In this document: positions 52,404 through 64,000 of the stretch, piece after piece
Position numbering within the stretch: the first letter of the stretch is position 1
Layout of the letters: the number at the start of each line of letters is the position of its first letter
From: Deinococcus alpinitundrae
Lineage (GTDB): Bacteria; Deinococcota; Deinococci; Deinococcales; Deinococcaceae
DNA length: 64,000 nucleotides
Assembly: GCF_009982895.1 (NCBI RefSeq)
Contig: NZ_WXZL01000001.1
Location: forward strand, 1 to 64,000
Direction of reading: 5' to 3'
Translations under genes and position numbers: made by a program
The notes under the pieces: generated by a model
Told to the model about the DNA's origin: nothing
What the model saw: only the letters and a program-made list of their open reading frames with translations
The model's database searches: none

Positions 52404-52786
52404 GCGTGCCCGCCAGGGCGCTGCCCCAGACAGTCAATCTGTACGAGAAGTTCGGGCTGTTCAGTGAGCACTGGTCACCCAAAGTGGTGGCCGACCTCAA
52501 CGGCCAGCAGGTCAAGATTGCCCGTATTAGTGGCGAGTTCGAATGGCACGCCCACGAGCAGGAAGACGAGCTGTTCATGGTGATCAGGGGCGTGCTGCAA
52601 CTCAAGTTCAGAGACGGCGAACGAATGGTCCATGAGGGCGAACTGATCGTCGTGCCGCGCGGCGTCGAGCATCTGCCTGTTGCCCAGACCGAAGAAACCT
52701 GGATCATGATGTTTGAACCTGCCAGCACGCTGAATACTGGCAATGTCGTCAGCGAGCGCACCGTCAGTGAGTTGGAGCATCTATGA
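52400..52786 (+). CDS. Cupin protein inside the purine operon
   Basis: A 128-residue cupin with a complete first motif ([16 protein letters not shown]) and second motif ([14 protein letters not shown]), so it should bind a metal. It starts with GTG overlapping the purS stop and ends with ATGA overlapping purQ. Function is unknown; position strongly suggests a link to purine metabolism or co-regulation with it. Confidence 0.82.
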   Translation: MSVPARALPQTVNLYEKFGLFSEHWSPKVVADLNGQQVKIARISGEFEWHAHEQEDELFMVIRGVLQLKFRDGERMVHEGELIVVPRGVEHLPVAQTEETWIMMFEPASTLNTGNVVSERTVSELEHL

Positions 52787-53460
52787 ACGTCGCCGTTATT
52801 CAGTTTCCCGGCTCCAACTGCGATGCCGACGCGCTGCACGCCGCGCGGATGAACCTCGACCCGTCGGCACGCTTCGTGTGGCACACCGAGGAGGGCCTGC
52901 CCGCCGGTACCGATCTGGTGTTCTTGCCCGGCGGATTCAGTTACGGTGATCACCTGCGCAGCGGCGCAGTCGCGGCCCGCAGCCCGGTGATGCAGGCAGT
53001 GAAGGCCCACGCTGAGCGCGGCGGCTTTGTGCTGGGCATCTGCAACGGCTTTCAGGTGCTGACCGAGGCGGGACTCTTGCCGGGGGCGCTCTCTCGCAAC
53101 CAGGATTTGCATTTCCTGTGCAAGCCGGTGCATCTGCGGGTGGAGAACAACCAGACGGCCTTTACCTCGGCCTACACGCCAGGCCAGACGCTCGAAATCC
53201 CCATCGCGCACGGCGAGGGCAATTACTACGCCGACGCACAGACCATCGAGGCGCTGGAAGGCGAGGGGCGAATCATCTTCCGCTACCTCGACAACCCCAA
53301 CGGCTCGCTCAACGATATCGCCGGAATCGTCAGCGAGCGCGGCAACGTGCTGGGCATGATGCCGCACCCCGAGCGGGCGGTGGAAGCCCTGCTGGGCAGC
53401 GAGGACGGGCGCGGGCTGTTTCAGAGCCTGAAGCAACACCGCACGGAGGTCCGTTCATGA
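52783..53460 (+). CDS. purQ: FGAR amidotransferase glutaminase subunit PurQ
   Basis: A 225-residue PurQ, a class I glutaminase. The nucleophile Cys is in [12 protein letters not shown] and the catalytic His/Glu in [11 protein letters not shown]. It overlaps both neighbours by four bases and supplies ammonia to PurL. Confidence 0.95.
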   Translation: MNVAVIQFPGSNCDADALHAARMNLDPSARFVWHTEEGLPAGTDLVFLPGGFSYGDHLRSGAVAARSPVMQAVKAHAERGGFVLGICNGFQVLTEAGLLPGALSRNQDLHFLCKPVHLRVENNQTAFTSAYTPGQTLEIPIAHGEGNYYADAQTIEALEGEGRIIFRYLDNPNGSLNDIAGIVSERGNVLGMMPHPERAVEALLGSEDGRGLFQSLKQHRTEVRS

Positions 53461-53944
53461 ACGAACAACCGAAGAACGAACTCAGCACCTTTCTGGCCGA
53501 GCAGTACACCGCCGAACTCAGCGCTTACCGCGCCGTGCTGGACAGCTTTCCGGAAGCCGAGTTCAGTGCCGCCACGCTCGGCCACGCCCCAGCCTGGCAC
53601 GCCCTGCACATCGCCGACTGGCTGCGCCTGACTGCCCTGCAAGACCGCACCCCCAACTACCACCACCTCGGCTGGGAAGACCGCGATTGGGTGCAGAACC
53701 TGGGCAGCGAGCCTTCACCGACAGATGAGACGGCGGGCAAGGCAGGGGTGCTGGCCCGCCTGGACGACATCAGCGCCCAGACATTGGCCTTCTTGCAGGG
53801 CATGACCCCCAGTGACCTCGGCGGCATGACCTTCTCGCCGAGTGCGCCGGGCGGCGAGCGCCCGATTCTGGCAGCGCTCGGCCTGCACCTGCGGCACATC
53901 GGTTATCACCGGGGTCAACTGCAACTCATCAAGAAAGTGGACGC

Positions 53945-53948
<4 letters not shown>
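53457..53948 (+). CDS. DinB-family protein
   Basis: A 163-residue DinB/YfiT-fold four-helix protein with metal-binding-like His residues in [15 protein letters not shown] and [12 protein letters not shown]. Members are thiol S-transferases or of unknown function. It is coupled by ATGA overlaps between purQ and purL, a place not usual for this family. Bacillithiol-dependent transferases of this fold (BstA) exist, and this organism appears to have bacillithiol; that link is inference. Confidence 0.8.
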
Positions 53949-57630
<3,682 letters not shown>

Positions 57631-57698
57631 GAGCCTGGAACCGAGCAAGTCGCCACTGACTCCATTGACAGAAAAGCGGGCGGGACAGGGACGGGCCC

Positions 57699-57704
57699 TA
57701 TGAT
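57699..57704 (+). promoter_or_regulatory. -10 element of ywbE (leaderless type)
   Basis: TATGAT ends seven bases before ATG 57712. TTGACA is present at 57665..57670 but is 28 bases away, too far for a -35. Confidence 0.45.
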
Positions 57705-57711
57705 GGCGCCC

Positions 57712-57915
57712 ATGACTCCCCCATCCCGCTCCCTCATCCGCCCCGGCGTCACGGTGGACGTGATTCAGAAGCAGCATCAGTCCAGCGGCCAGCTCACGCG
57801 CGGCGTGGTGTCGGCACTGCTCACCAGTTCGGCCAGCCACCCGCACGGCATCAAAGTGCGTCTGACGTCGGGGGTGGTGGGCCGGGTGCAGGCGGTGGTA
57901 ACGCCCGAGCGTTAA
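57712..57915 (+). CDS. YwbE family protein
   Basis: A 67-residue small protein of the YwbE family: RPGVTVDVIQKQHQSSGQLTRGVV and HPHGIKVRLTSGVVGRVQ. Function is not known; the fold is a small beta-barrel. The ATG at 57712 is chosen over those at 57700 and 57703 because of the -10 spacing. Confidence 0.82.
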   Translation: MTPPSRSLIRPGVTVDVIQKQHQSSGQLTRGVVSALLTSSASHPHGIKVRLTSGVVGRVQAVVTPER

Positions 57916-58154
57916 GCGGCCCGCCGCCCCCTCACCAGCATTGCCCCGCCCGCTCCGGCCAGCAGCCCGCCGATGGTGCCCAGCGCGAAGGTCAGCATCA
58001 CGCTGGGCGAGGGGTTGGTGGTGACGTTCGTTCGCAGCGCCGAGGCGATGGCGTCGAGCTTGTTGATGGTGATGACATTGCCGAACAGCAGCGCGAGCGC
58101 CACCACGATCAGCACCACGCCGACGATCCCCAGAATGCGCGCCAGTAAGTTCAT
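57912..58154 (-). CDS. Small two-helix membrane protein
   Basis: An 80-residue membrane protein with a first helix (ILGIVGVVLIVVALALLFG) and a second (VMLTFALGTIGGLLAGAGGAML) linked by a polar loop. TATCAT lies six bases before the ATG (58166..58161 on minus). It overlaps ywbE by four bases at the 3' ends. Function is unknown. Confidence 0.6.
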   Translation of the reverse strand: MNLLARILGIVGVVLIVVALALLFGNVITINKLDAIASALRTNVTTNPSPSVMLTFALGTIGGLLAGAGGAMLVRGRRAA

Positions 58155-58246
58155 CCCGACATGATAAGCCGCTCAAGCTTTGAAGGAGCGATTTTTCATG
58201 TCGGCGGCGCGGCCCGGTTTTAAGGTGATTTCACGGAGGAACACCG

Positions 58247-58540
58247 ATGCCCGACGCCTGGAACGACAAGGACGAACGCCAGTATCAGCACGTCAAGGAC
58301 AGCGAGCGGCACGGCGGCAAGAGTGCAGGCGAGGCCGAAGAGATCGCGGCGCGCACCGTCAACAAACACCGCCGCGAGGAGGGCCGCACCCCGAACAAGC
58401 GCACCCAGGACACCGGCAACCCCAACAGAGCACTGCCCGAGCTGAGCCGCGACGAACTCTACAACCGCGCCAGGCAAGCGGGTGTGAAGGGCCGCAGCAC
58501 CATGAGCAAGGCCCAACTGGTGCAGGCCCTCGAACGCTGA
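58247..58540 (+). CDS. Small Rho-N/SAP-like protein
   Basis: A 97-residue very charged protein. The C-terminal segment LSRDELYNRARQAGVKGRSTMSKAQLVQALER is a SAP/Rho N-terminal-like helix pair that binds nucleic acid; the N-terminal half (WNDKDERQYQHVKDS) is stress-protein-like. A strong GGAGGA site stands before the ATG. Confidence 0.75.
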   Translation: MPDAWNDKDERQYQHVKDSERHGGKSAGEAEEIAARTVNKHRREEGRTPNKRTQDTGNPNRALPELSRDELYNRARQAGVKGRSTMSKAQLVQALER

Positions 58541-58596
58541 GTCGCCTCTCCCATGCTGGCCTTCCCTCGGCTTCCAGCCCCGCTATCCTGAGCAGC

Positions 58597-59595
58597 ATGA
58601 CCACACCCCTGCCGCCCCTGCTCTACAAGCTCCGGCCCCAGTACCACGCCCGCGTCTGGGGCGGCAGTCGCCTGAAAGCCGTGCCGGAAGGTGAAATGCC
58701 CATCGGTGAAGCCTGGGTGGTGTTCGAGGGCAATGCAGTGGAGGGCGGCCCGAGAGACGGGCAGACGGTGGCGGAGGTGCTGGCCGACCTGGGCGACACC
58801 CTGCTAGGCGAGGGCAACACACGGCGCTTCGGCGAGCGCTTTCCGCTGCTGATCAAGCTGCTCGACTGCAAGGAGTGGCTCAGTGTGCAGGTCCATCCCA
58901 ATGACGAGCAGGCCCGCCAACTGGTGGGCGAGCACGAGTTCGGCAAGACTGAAGCCTGGAACTTCATCGCCACCGACCCCGACGCGAAGATTCTGGTAGG
59001 TGTCAAACCCGGCACCACGCCGCCGCAATTGGCAGAGGCCATCCGGGCGGGCAAGGTACTCGATGTGGCCGACGAGCGGGCAGTGCAGGCGGGCGATACC
59101 GTCTTCATCGCTGCCGGAACCCTGCACGCACTGGGGCCGGGCACCTTTCTCTACGAAGTGCAGCAGACCAGCGACACCACCTACCGGGTCTACGACTGGG
59201 ACCGTCCCGAGAGCGCCGGGCGCAAACTCCACATCGAGGAATCGGTGAAGGTCACGCGGGCCGACCTGGACGCCGAGGTCGTGGCGCTGCCGCCCCTGGG
59301 CGCGGCGGAGGCCGCCACTGTCGCCGCCTGTCCGTACTTCCAGCTGGAGGTGGCCGAGATCGAGGCGGGAGAGCGCCTGGAAAGTCACACCCGCAACCTG
59401 AGCCTGCACGCCCTGACCTTGCTGAGCGGCCAGCTCAACATCCGCACGGCTACTGGGGCACTCACCCTGGAGCCGCTGGAGACGGTGCTGGTGTCGGCCC
59501 ACACCGGCCCGTACCTGCTCGAAGCGCTGGAAGACGATGTGCGGCTGCTGCGCTCCAGCCTGCCGCTCCAATCTTCGATGGCCGGTCCGTCCTGA
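58597..59595 (+). CDS. manA: Mannose-6-phosphate isomerase class I
   Basis: A 332-residue ManA of the short type I form. Zinc ligands are in SVQVHPNDEQA, FGKTEAWNF and AGTLHALGPG; the QQTSDTTYRVYDWDRP block is diagnostic. It links fructose-6-phosphate and mannose-6-phosphate. The TATCCT box is seven bases before the ATG. zapE follows after seven bases. Confidence 0.9.
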   Translation: MTTPLPPLLYKLRPQYHARVWGGSRLKAVPEGEMPIGEAWVVFEGNAVEGGPRDGQTVAEVLADLGDTLLGEGNTRRFGERFPLLIKLLDCKEWLSVQVHPNDEQARQLVGEHEFGKTEAWNFIATDPDAKILVGVKPGTTPPQLAEAIRAGKVLDVADERAVQAGDTVFIAAGTLHALGPGTFLYEVQQTSDTTYRVYDWDRPESAGRKLHIEESVKVTRADLDAEVVALPPLGAAEAATVAACPYFQLEVAEIEAGERLESHTRNLSLHALTLLSGQLNIRTATGALTLEPLETVLVSAHTGPYLLEALEDDVRLLRSSLPLQSSMAGPS

Positions 59596-59602
59596 GCCGC
59601 CC

Positions 59603-60628
59603 GTGATCGACCTCGCCGCCCGCCGCCCCAGCCTGACCCCGGCGCAGCTCACCGAGGGCCTGACTCCCAGCGCCCGCTTCGCCGGGGTCAGTTTCGAGAA
59701 TTACCAGCCCAACCCTGCTTTTCCCTCGCAGGTCCAGGCCAGAGACGCGCTGGAAGCCTTCGCGCAGCAGGCCAGCCGCAGTGGGCGCGGCGGGGGCTTC
59801 CGGTTGTTCAAGCGCCCGCCGCCCGAGGGTCAGGGCCTGTACCTCGACGGCGGCTTCGGGGTCGGCAAGACGCACCTGTTGGCCAGCACCTATCACGCCG
59901 CCGTGAACCGGGCTCGTCCTGCCACAGCGGCACTGATGAGTTTTCAGGATCTGATGTACCTCATCGGGGCGCTGGGCATGGCGCGGGCGGTAGAGAGTTT
60001 CAAGAACCACGACCTGCTGCTCATCGACGAATTCGAACTCGACGACCCCGGCAACACCCACATGGCCAACACCTTTCTGGGTCAACTGATGCCTGGCGGC
60101 ACGTCGGTGGTCGCCACCAGCAACACCGAGCCGGGCGCGCTGGGCCAGGGCCGCTTCAATGCCCGCGATTTCGAGCGCCAGATCAAGGGCATCGCCAGCC
60201 GGTTTCAGAACCTGCGGCTCGACGGCCCCGATTACCGTCAGCGCGGAGCCGCGCCCGCCCAGACCATGACAGAGGCCGAGTTCAGCGCCTGGCAGAAGCG
60301 GCAGAACCCGGCGACCCTGGCGCTGCTGGCGCACCGCGACCTCAGCCATCTGCTCTTGGAGGTGCATCCCTCGCGTTTTGCCCGGCTGCTCTCGGGGGTC
60401 GGGGCGCTGGGTATCTCCAACCTCACCCCCATGCGCGACCAGAACGTGGCGCTGCGCTTCGTGCACTTCATCGACAAGCTCTACGACCTCGGGCTGGGCG
60501 CGGCCTTCAGCGGCGTTGGCCTCGGTCAACTGTTCGACGAGAGCTACAAACACGGCGCATATGCCAAGAAATACAGCCGCGCCCTCTCGAGACTCTCCGA
60601 GATGCTGGCAGAAGCGCGCACATCGTAG
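59603..60628 (+). CDS. zapE: Cell division protein ZapE (AFG1-like ATPase)
   Basis: A 341-residue AFG1/ZapE-like ATPase: Walker A GGFGVGKTHLLAS, Walker B LLLIDEFELDD and a later RQIKGIASRFQNLRL segment with sensor Arg. ZapE modulates Z-ring constriction. The GTG start at 59603 is chosen because the frame has no earlier conserved start. It is close behind manA (seven bases). Confidence 0.87.
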   Translation: MIDLAARRPSLTPAQLTEGLTPSARFAGVSFENYQPNPAFPSQVQARDALEAFAQQASRSGRGGGFRLFKRPPPEGQGLYLDGGFGVGKTHLLASTYHAAVNRARPATAALMSFQDLMYLIGALGMARAVESFKNHDLLLIDEFELDDPGNTHMANTFLGQLMPGGTSVVATSNTEPGALGQGRFNARDFERQIKGIASRFQNLRLDGPDYRQRGAAPAQTMTEAEFSAWQKRQNPATLALLAHRDLSHLLLEVHPSRFARLLSGVGALGISNLTPMRDQNVALRFVHFIDKLYDLGLGAAFSGVGLGQLFDESYKHGAYAKKYSRALSRLSEMLAEARTS

Positions 60629-60808
60629 GCATCACCCGGTGATCGGGGTGAATTTCGGCCCATGATCAGAGTGTGAAGGGGGGTTCTGTGATTTCTTGCC
60701 AGAACGGGAAGGTCGTGGCCTAGACTTAAGGCACCAAAGGACAATACTTGCTGTCAGGCCACCGGGTCTGGACGCGGCAACATTGACGGCCTTTGAACAG
60801 GAGCCTCC
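60629..60808 (+). promoter_or_regulatory. Promoter and leader of the 66-residue gene
   Basis: TTGCCA (60696..60701) and TAGACT (60721..60726) are 19 bases apart. The transcript would begin near 60732, giving a leader of about 77 bases. Confidence 0.55.
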
Positions 60809-61009
60809 ATGAATGAGACTCAACCAATTGACTGTATGTGGGTACCGGGCACCAATGACCGGGTTCGGCTGAAGCTGGCTGGACATATGCTGGAGTACCG
60901 GCTATCCGTCATTGCCAAAATTTTCGGTGCCCGCCTCCTCGACGATCTGTATTTGCGCGGACGCACCACCTTGCTGTCCTCGCCGCAACAGCGCGCCTTG
61001 CTGGCCTGA
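60809..61009 (+). CDS. Orphan small protein, 66 residues
   Basis: A 66-residue basic protein with one Cys, no signal and no membrane helix. The middle segment VRLKLAGHMLEYRLSVIAKIFGARLLDDL looks like paired beta-strands and a helix. A strong ribosome site (AGGAG) stands before the ATG. It has its own promoter and a perfect terminator downstream, so it is a stand-alone gene. No family is recognised. Confidence 0.75.
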   Translation: MNETQPIDCMWVPGTNDRVRLKLAGHMLEYRLSVIAKIFGARLLDDLYLRGRTTLLSSPQQRALLA

Positions 61010-61021
61010 GTCGGAAAAGCA

Positions 61022-61067
61022 AGGGGAACACAGGCGTTCGCGAGTGTTCCCCTCACTTCTTATTTTT
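61022..61067 (+). terminator. Strong Rho-independent terminator
   Basis: AGGGGAACAC (61022..61031) is the perfect complement of GTGTTCCCCT (61044..61053), followed by CACTTCTTATTTTT. It ends the orphan gene's transcript. Confidence 0.85.
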
Positions 61068-61102
61068 CCCTGCACTTTCTCCGCACCGCTACAGTGAGCG
61101 GC

Positions 61103-61411
61103 ATGACCCCGACCATCACCTTCCGCGCGCCCGGCCTAGTGCCTTACACCGGCGGCTGCGTCACCGAACCGGCCTTCTTCGCGCTGGACTACCTGGTTCA
61201 TTATCGCAGCGATATGCAGGTGGGTGAGCAGAGACTCCACGAAGTCAATGTTCTGGAGACGCTGCGGGCTGTGCTGGCCGACCCTGCCGCCCACGGCCTC
61301 TCCCGCACCGACGCCGAGGCCGCTCGCGAGCGTTTTCTGGAACAGGCCGGGCAGGCACTGGTGGCCCAGGGCGGCCAGGTGGCCTGGCTCGAAAAAGAGT
61401 TTGAGCGCTGA
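61103..61411 (+). CDS. Small protein of unknown function
   Basis: A 102-residue protein, acidic, with a helical C-terminal half ([35 protein letters not shown]). No motif is recognised. TACAGT (61090..61095) lies seven bases before the ATG at 61103. Confidence 0.65.
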   Translation: MTPTITFRAPGLVPYTGGCVTEPAFFALDYLVHYRSDMQVGEQRLHEVNVLETLRAVLADPAAHGLSRTDAEAARERFLEQAGQALVAQGGQVAWLEKEFER

Positions 61412-61441
61412 GGCGACCCGGAGCCGCTTGACGCCTGACGG

Positions 61442-62629
61442 TTATTTCACTGGTACTTTGATCGAGCGGTAGACGATCAGGTGCTGCACCTTGCCGAGCA
61501 GGGTTTCGAGCTGCGGGCTGATCAGTGCGCGGTTGTAGTTGTCGATGGCGTAGCCGACACCGCCGTTTTCCAGGCCGTAGCTCTGGTCGCCGGTGCGCCA
61601 GGGCTGCTGGTGGGTCACGTCCTGAATAAGGCTGTAGACCACGTTGTCCACCCGCTTGACCATGCTGGTCAGGCCGTGATTGAGGGTGGCCGGGTTCTTG
61701 TCGTCGTCACCCAGATAATTCTGGTTGCTGTCGACACCGATGAAGAACGTCGGGCGGCTGTCACCTGCGCAGCGCTTCTGGTAAGTCTCACTCTTGGGCA
61801 GCGCCGCGAACAGATCGGACTTGAAGGCAAGGCCCGGCGGCAGGGCGACGGCCTTGAGGCACTGTGCGGCGTTGACCTGCGCCACCACGCCCGCGCCGCT
61901 GCCGCCCGCCGCCGCGAAGATGACGTCCGCGCCGCGCTTTTGCATTGAGGCGGCCAGCTTGCCTGCCGTGGCCGTGTCGTTCCAGGCCGCCGGGGTGGTG
62001 CCGATGTACGACGAGAAGACTTGGCAGCTTGGGCAGACGAATTTCACGCCCGCCTTGAAGCCCGCCTCGAATTTGTGAATCACCGGCACGTCCTGACCGC
62101 CAATGAACCCCAATCGCCCAGTGCTGCTGGACTTGCCCGCGATGTAGCCGACCAGAAACGAGCCTTCCTGCTCGCGGAAGCGCAGCCCGACCGTGTTGTC
62201 GCCGGTGGGCAGATCGTCGATCACCGCGAACTTGGTGTCGGTGTGGTTGCGGGCAGTGTCCTCGATGCTTTCCTTATTGGCAAATCCGACCCCGATCACC
62301 AGATTCGCGCCGCCCTGAGCCAGCGGCTCTGCCCCGCGCGTGGTGACACCCTTGGCCGTCTCGACCGGGCTAAACAGGCTCACCTTCACGCCGAAATCCT
62401 TGGCGGCGCGCTGCGCACCTTCCCAGGCGGCCTGGTTGAAGGAGCGGTCGTTCTTGCCGCCGGTATCGAAGGCGATGCCGACCTTGATCGGTACCGCTTT
62501 GGCGGCTGAGGTTTGAACGGGCACAATTTTGGTGGACGCAGCCTGGGCGGGCGCGACCTGGGCAGCGCAGGCGGCGGAGAAGGCGAGCAGCACGGCGGTA
62601 ACAGCAGTCCAGCGGTGAACGAGAGCCAT
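61442..62629 (-). CDS. BMP/PnrA-family substrate-binding protein
   Basis: A 395-residue periplasmic binding protein of the BMP family (nucleoside-type). A signal peptide begins the chain ([17 protein letters not shown]), with a Cys that could be lipidated, though the site is a weak lipobox. Segments [26 protein letters not shown] and [18 protein letters not shown] are diagnostic. It probably delivers a nucleoside to an ABC transporter not encoded in this window. Confidence 0.88.
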   Translation of the reverse strand: MALVHRWTAVTAVLLAFSAACAAQVAPAQAASTKIVPVQTSAAKAVPIKVGIAFDTGGKNDRSFNQAAWEGAQRAAKDFGVKVSLFSPVETAKGVTTRGAEPLAQGGANLVIGVGFANKESIEDTARNHTDTKFAVIDDLPTGDNTVGLRFREQEGSFLVGYIAGKSSSTGRLGFIGGQDVPVIHKFEAGFKAGVKFVCPSCQVFSSYIGTTPAAWNDTATAGKLAASMQKRGADVIFAAAGGSGAGVVAQVNAAQCLKAVALPPGLAFKSDLFAALPKSETYQKRCAGDSRPTFFIGVDSNQNYLGDDDKNPATLNHGLTSMVKRVDNVVYSLIQDVTHQQPWRTGDQSYGLENGGVGYAIDNYNRALISPQLETLLGKVQHLIVYRSIKVPVK

Positions 62630-62720
62630 GAGTGCATCTTGCCCAAGTCGCTGTCACGCCGTTCTGACGCCCAATCAGCTTCAGAACTGTGAAGTCGGAA
62701 TTGTGAAGATGGGCGGCGAC

Positions 62721-64000
62721 TCAGCGCAGCGCCGCCGCCAGGCGCTCGACGCCCTCCCGGATGGCCACCGGCGTTAGGTGCGCGAAGGCCAGCAGCACAG
62801 CGGCCTCGCCGGGACGCAGGCGCAGTTCGCCGCAGACGCTCAGGCCCACGCCCGCCTGTGCAGCGCGGCGCTGCACCTCCAATTCACTCAGGTGCGGCGG
62901 CAGCGGCAGGTACAGATGGGTTCCGGCAGCCACCCGGCGCGGCGACCAGCCGGGCAACTCCCGTTTCAGGGCCGAGAGCAGCGTGTCGTGGCGGCTTCTG
63001 AGTTCGCTGCGGGCACGCCTGAGGTGCCGGGCGTAGCCGCCGCTCGACAGAAACCCGGCCAGCGCCAGCGCGTCGAGGGTGGGTGGAGTACGCTGGGTCA
63101 CCGGGCGGGTGCGGGTCAGCAGTTCGGTGACGTGGGCCGGGGCCACCAGGTAGCCGCTCCTGAGGGCAGGCGCGAGGCTCTGGCTGAAGGTGCCCAGCAG
63201 CATGACCCGTTCGGGGGCCTGGCCTTGCAGCGAGGCGGGCGCGCGGGCAGCGTAGTGCAAATCGGCAGCGTAGTCGTCCTCGATCAGCCACGCGCCGCTG
63301 CGCCGCGACCAGTCGATCAGCGCTGCCCGCCGAGCTGCCGAGAGCGTGACCCCGGTGGGAAACTGCGTGCCGGGCGTCAGGTAGGCCAGCACCGCCCTCG
63401 GCGGCAGGTTGTCGGTTCCGGCTCCTTGATCGTCCACCGCCAGCGGCCAGAGTCCGGCTCCGGTGGCCTGAAACGCCGCGCGCGCGCCGGGGTAACCGGG
63501 ATCTTCGAGCACCACCACTCGGCCCGCTTCCAGCAGCAGCCGCGAGAGGGCATCGAGCGCTTCCTGCGCGCCGCCGGTCAGCAGCAGCATGTCGGGCGTG
63601 AGGCGTGCGCCGCGCTCCCGGCGCAGCCACTCGCACAGCGCCAGGCGCGTGACGAGCGGGCCGCGCGGATCCGGCGGGCTGCTGGCCGCATCGAAGGCAT
63701 GCTGAGCCAGCGCCTGCGCCCACTGCGCCGAGGGAAACAGACCGCTGGGTGACTGGCCGACCCGGAAATCGGTCCACGCCGTTGGATGCCCTGCCGCCTG
63801 ATTGCTGCGGGCGTCGCCGGGCAGCGGCCCCTGGGCTTCCAGCGCCCGGCGTGCCCAGGCGCTGAGCAGCAGCGGCGGGCCAGACAGCGGCCCAGCCGTA
63901 CTCGGTAGCGGCGGCAGGGCGGCCACCACACTGCCGCTGCGTGCCCGGACAGCGAGATAGCCCTCGGCCTCAAGCTGCTCCAGCGCGCCCATCACGGTGT
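62721..64000 (-). CDS. MocR-type GntR/aminotransferase regulator, cut by the window edge
   Basis: The window shows the end of a GntR winged helix (ALEQLEAEGYLAVRARSGSVV) and a full aminotransferase-fold domain. The PLP lysine position, usually in GTFSK, reads GTFSQSLAPALRSGY, with Gln for Lys (codon CAG). Other cofactor residues (EDDYAADL and the Asn/Tyr region DPGYPGARA) are kept. If the frame is right the protein cannot form the usual Schiff base. The N-terminus lies beyond the right edge. Confidence 0.82.
   Translation of the reverse strand, partial: TVMGALEQLEAEGYLAVRARSGSVVAALPPLPSTAGPLSGPPLLLSAWARRALEAQGPLPGDARSNQAAGHPTAWTDFRVGQSPSGLFPSAQWAQALAQHAFDAASSPPDPRGPLVTRLALCEWLRRERGARLTPDMLLLTGGAQEALDALSRLLLEAGRVVVLEDPGYPGARAAFQATGAGLWPLAVDDQGAGTDNLPPRAVLAYLTPGTQFPTGVTLSAARRAALIDWSRRSGAWLIEDDYAADLHYAARAPASLQGQAPERVMLLGTFSQSLAPALRSGYLVAPAHVTELLTRTRPVTQRTPPTLDALALAGFLSSGGYARHLRRARSELRSRHDTLLSALKRELPGWSPRRVAAGTHLYLPLPPHLSELEVQRRAAQAGVGLSVCGELRLRPGEAAVLLAFAHLTPVAIREGVERLAAALR

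Noticed and set aside
57665..57670. Perfect TTGACA as -35 for ywbE
   Set aside because: It is 28 bases from the -10, beyond any working spacer.

Overview
The window is GC-rich chromosomal DNA from a Deinococcus species. The clearest marker is a PprI/IrrE gene (42304..43158), the metalloprotease that starts the radiation response and is known only from this genus. Supporting signs are a DUF3809 protein, a YpdA-type bacillithiol disulfide reductase, an HspR-type (HAIR) operator in front of clpB, and a -10 hexamer (TANNNT) only 5-9 bases before the start codon of more than twenty genes, which is the leaderless-mRNA arrangement common in Deinococcus. No rRNA, tRNA, IS element, prophage or CRISPR array was recognised.

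Layout, left to right. (1) 1..6601: a short noncoding stretch with two hairpins, an MrfA/YprA-type DNA-repair helicase, then dnaB, a Nudix hydrolase with an Arg-Gly-rich tail, a catalytically odd SDR and nrdR in a tight overlapping run. (2) 6635..12455: a lysophospholipid acyltransferase, two small Deinococcus proteins, a tandem double-Nudix protein divergent from a MetY-like enzyme, a MarR/hydrolase pair, and a frameshifted SDR. (3) 12676..14843: ApbE, a Tat-exported DUF2271 protein and a PepSY membrane protein, a likely extracytoplasmic flavin/redox cassette. (4) 14844..22539: a hairpin-rich gap, gatB, YpdA, secreted and membrane proteins, and the tetrapyrrole genes for siroheme synthase (N-terminal type) and HemA. 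(5) 29173..22511, minus strand: topA, a small cupin, a CarH/LitR-like B12 photoreceptor-repressor, a Crp/Fnr regulator, an NmrA-like protein and an APH-fold kinase. The last four overlap by four bases each.

(6) 29327..35866: YdcF-like protein, glucan phosphorylase, SRPBCC protein, DMT exporter, and an ArsR/AHSA1/VOC group that contains the remains of a RibD/DHFR-family gene with an in-frame stop. (7) 43534..36055, minus strand: acyl-CoA-binding protein, PprI, dGTPase, a secreted protein, BCP peroxiredoxin, RpiA, a small protein and ClpB. (8) 43727..50930: a large membrane protein behind a double operator, a Tat cupin, PNPase, a nucleotidyltransferase and a phosphoesterase. (9) 51343..57630: purC, purS, cupin, purQ, DinB-fold gene, purL, purF, nearly all overlapping by four bases. 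(10) 57712..64000: YwbE, small proteins, manA, zapE, a stand-alone 66-residue gene with its own promoter and terminator, a BMP-family binding protein, and a MocR-type regulator that runs off the right edge.

The most interesting points are the CarH-Crp operon in which CarH lacks the His after its conserved Trp, the cupin and DinB genes coupled into the purine operon, the PprI-dGTPase coupling, the MocR-type protein without its PLP lysine, the double ACTCA/TGAGT operator before 43727, and the orphan 66-residue gene.
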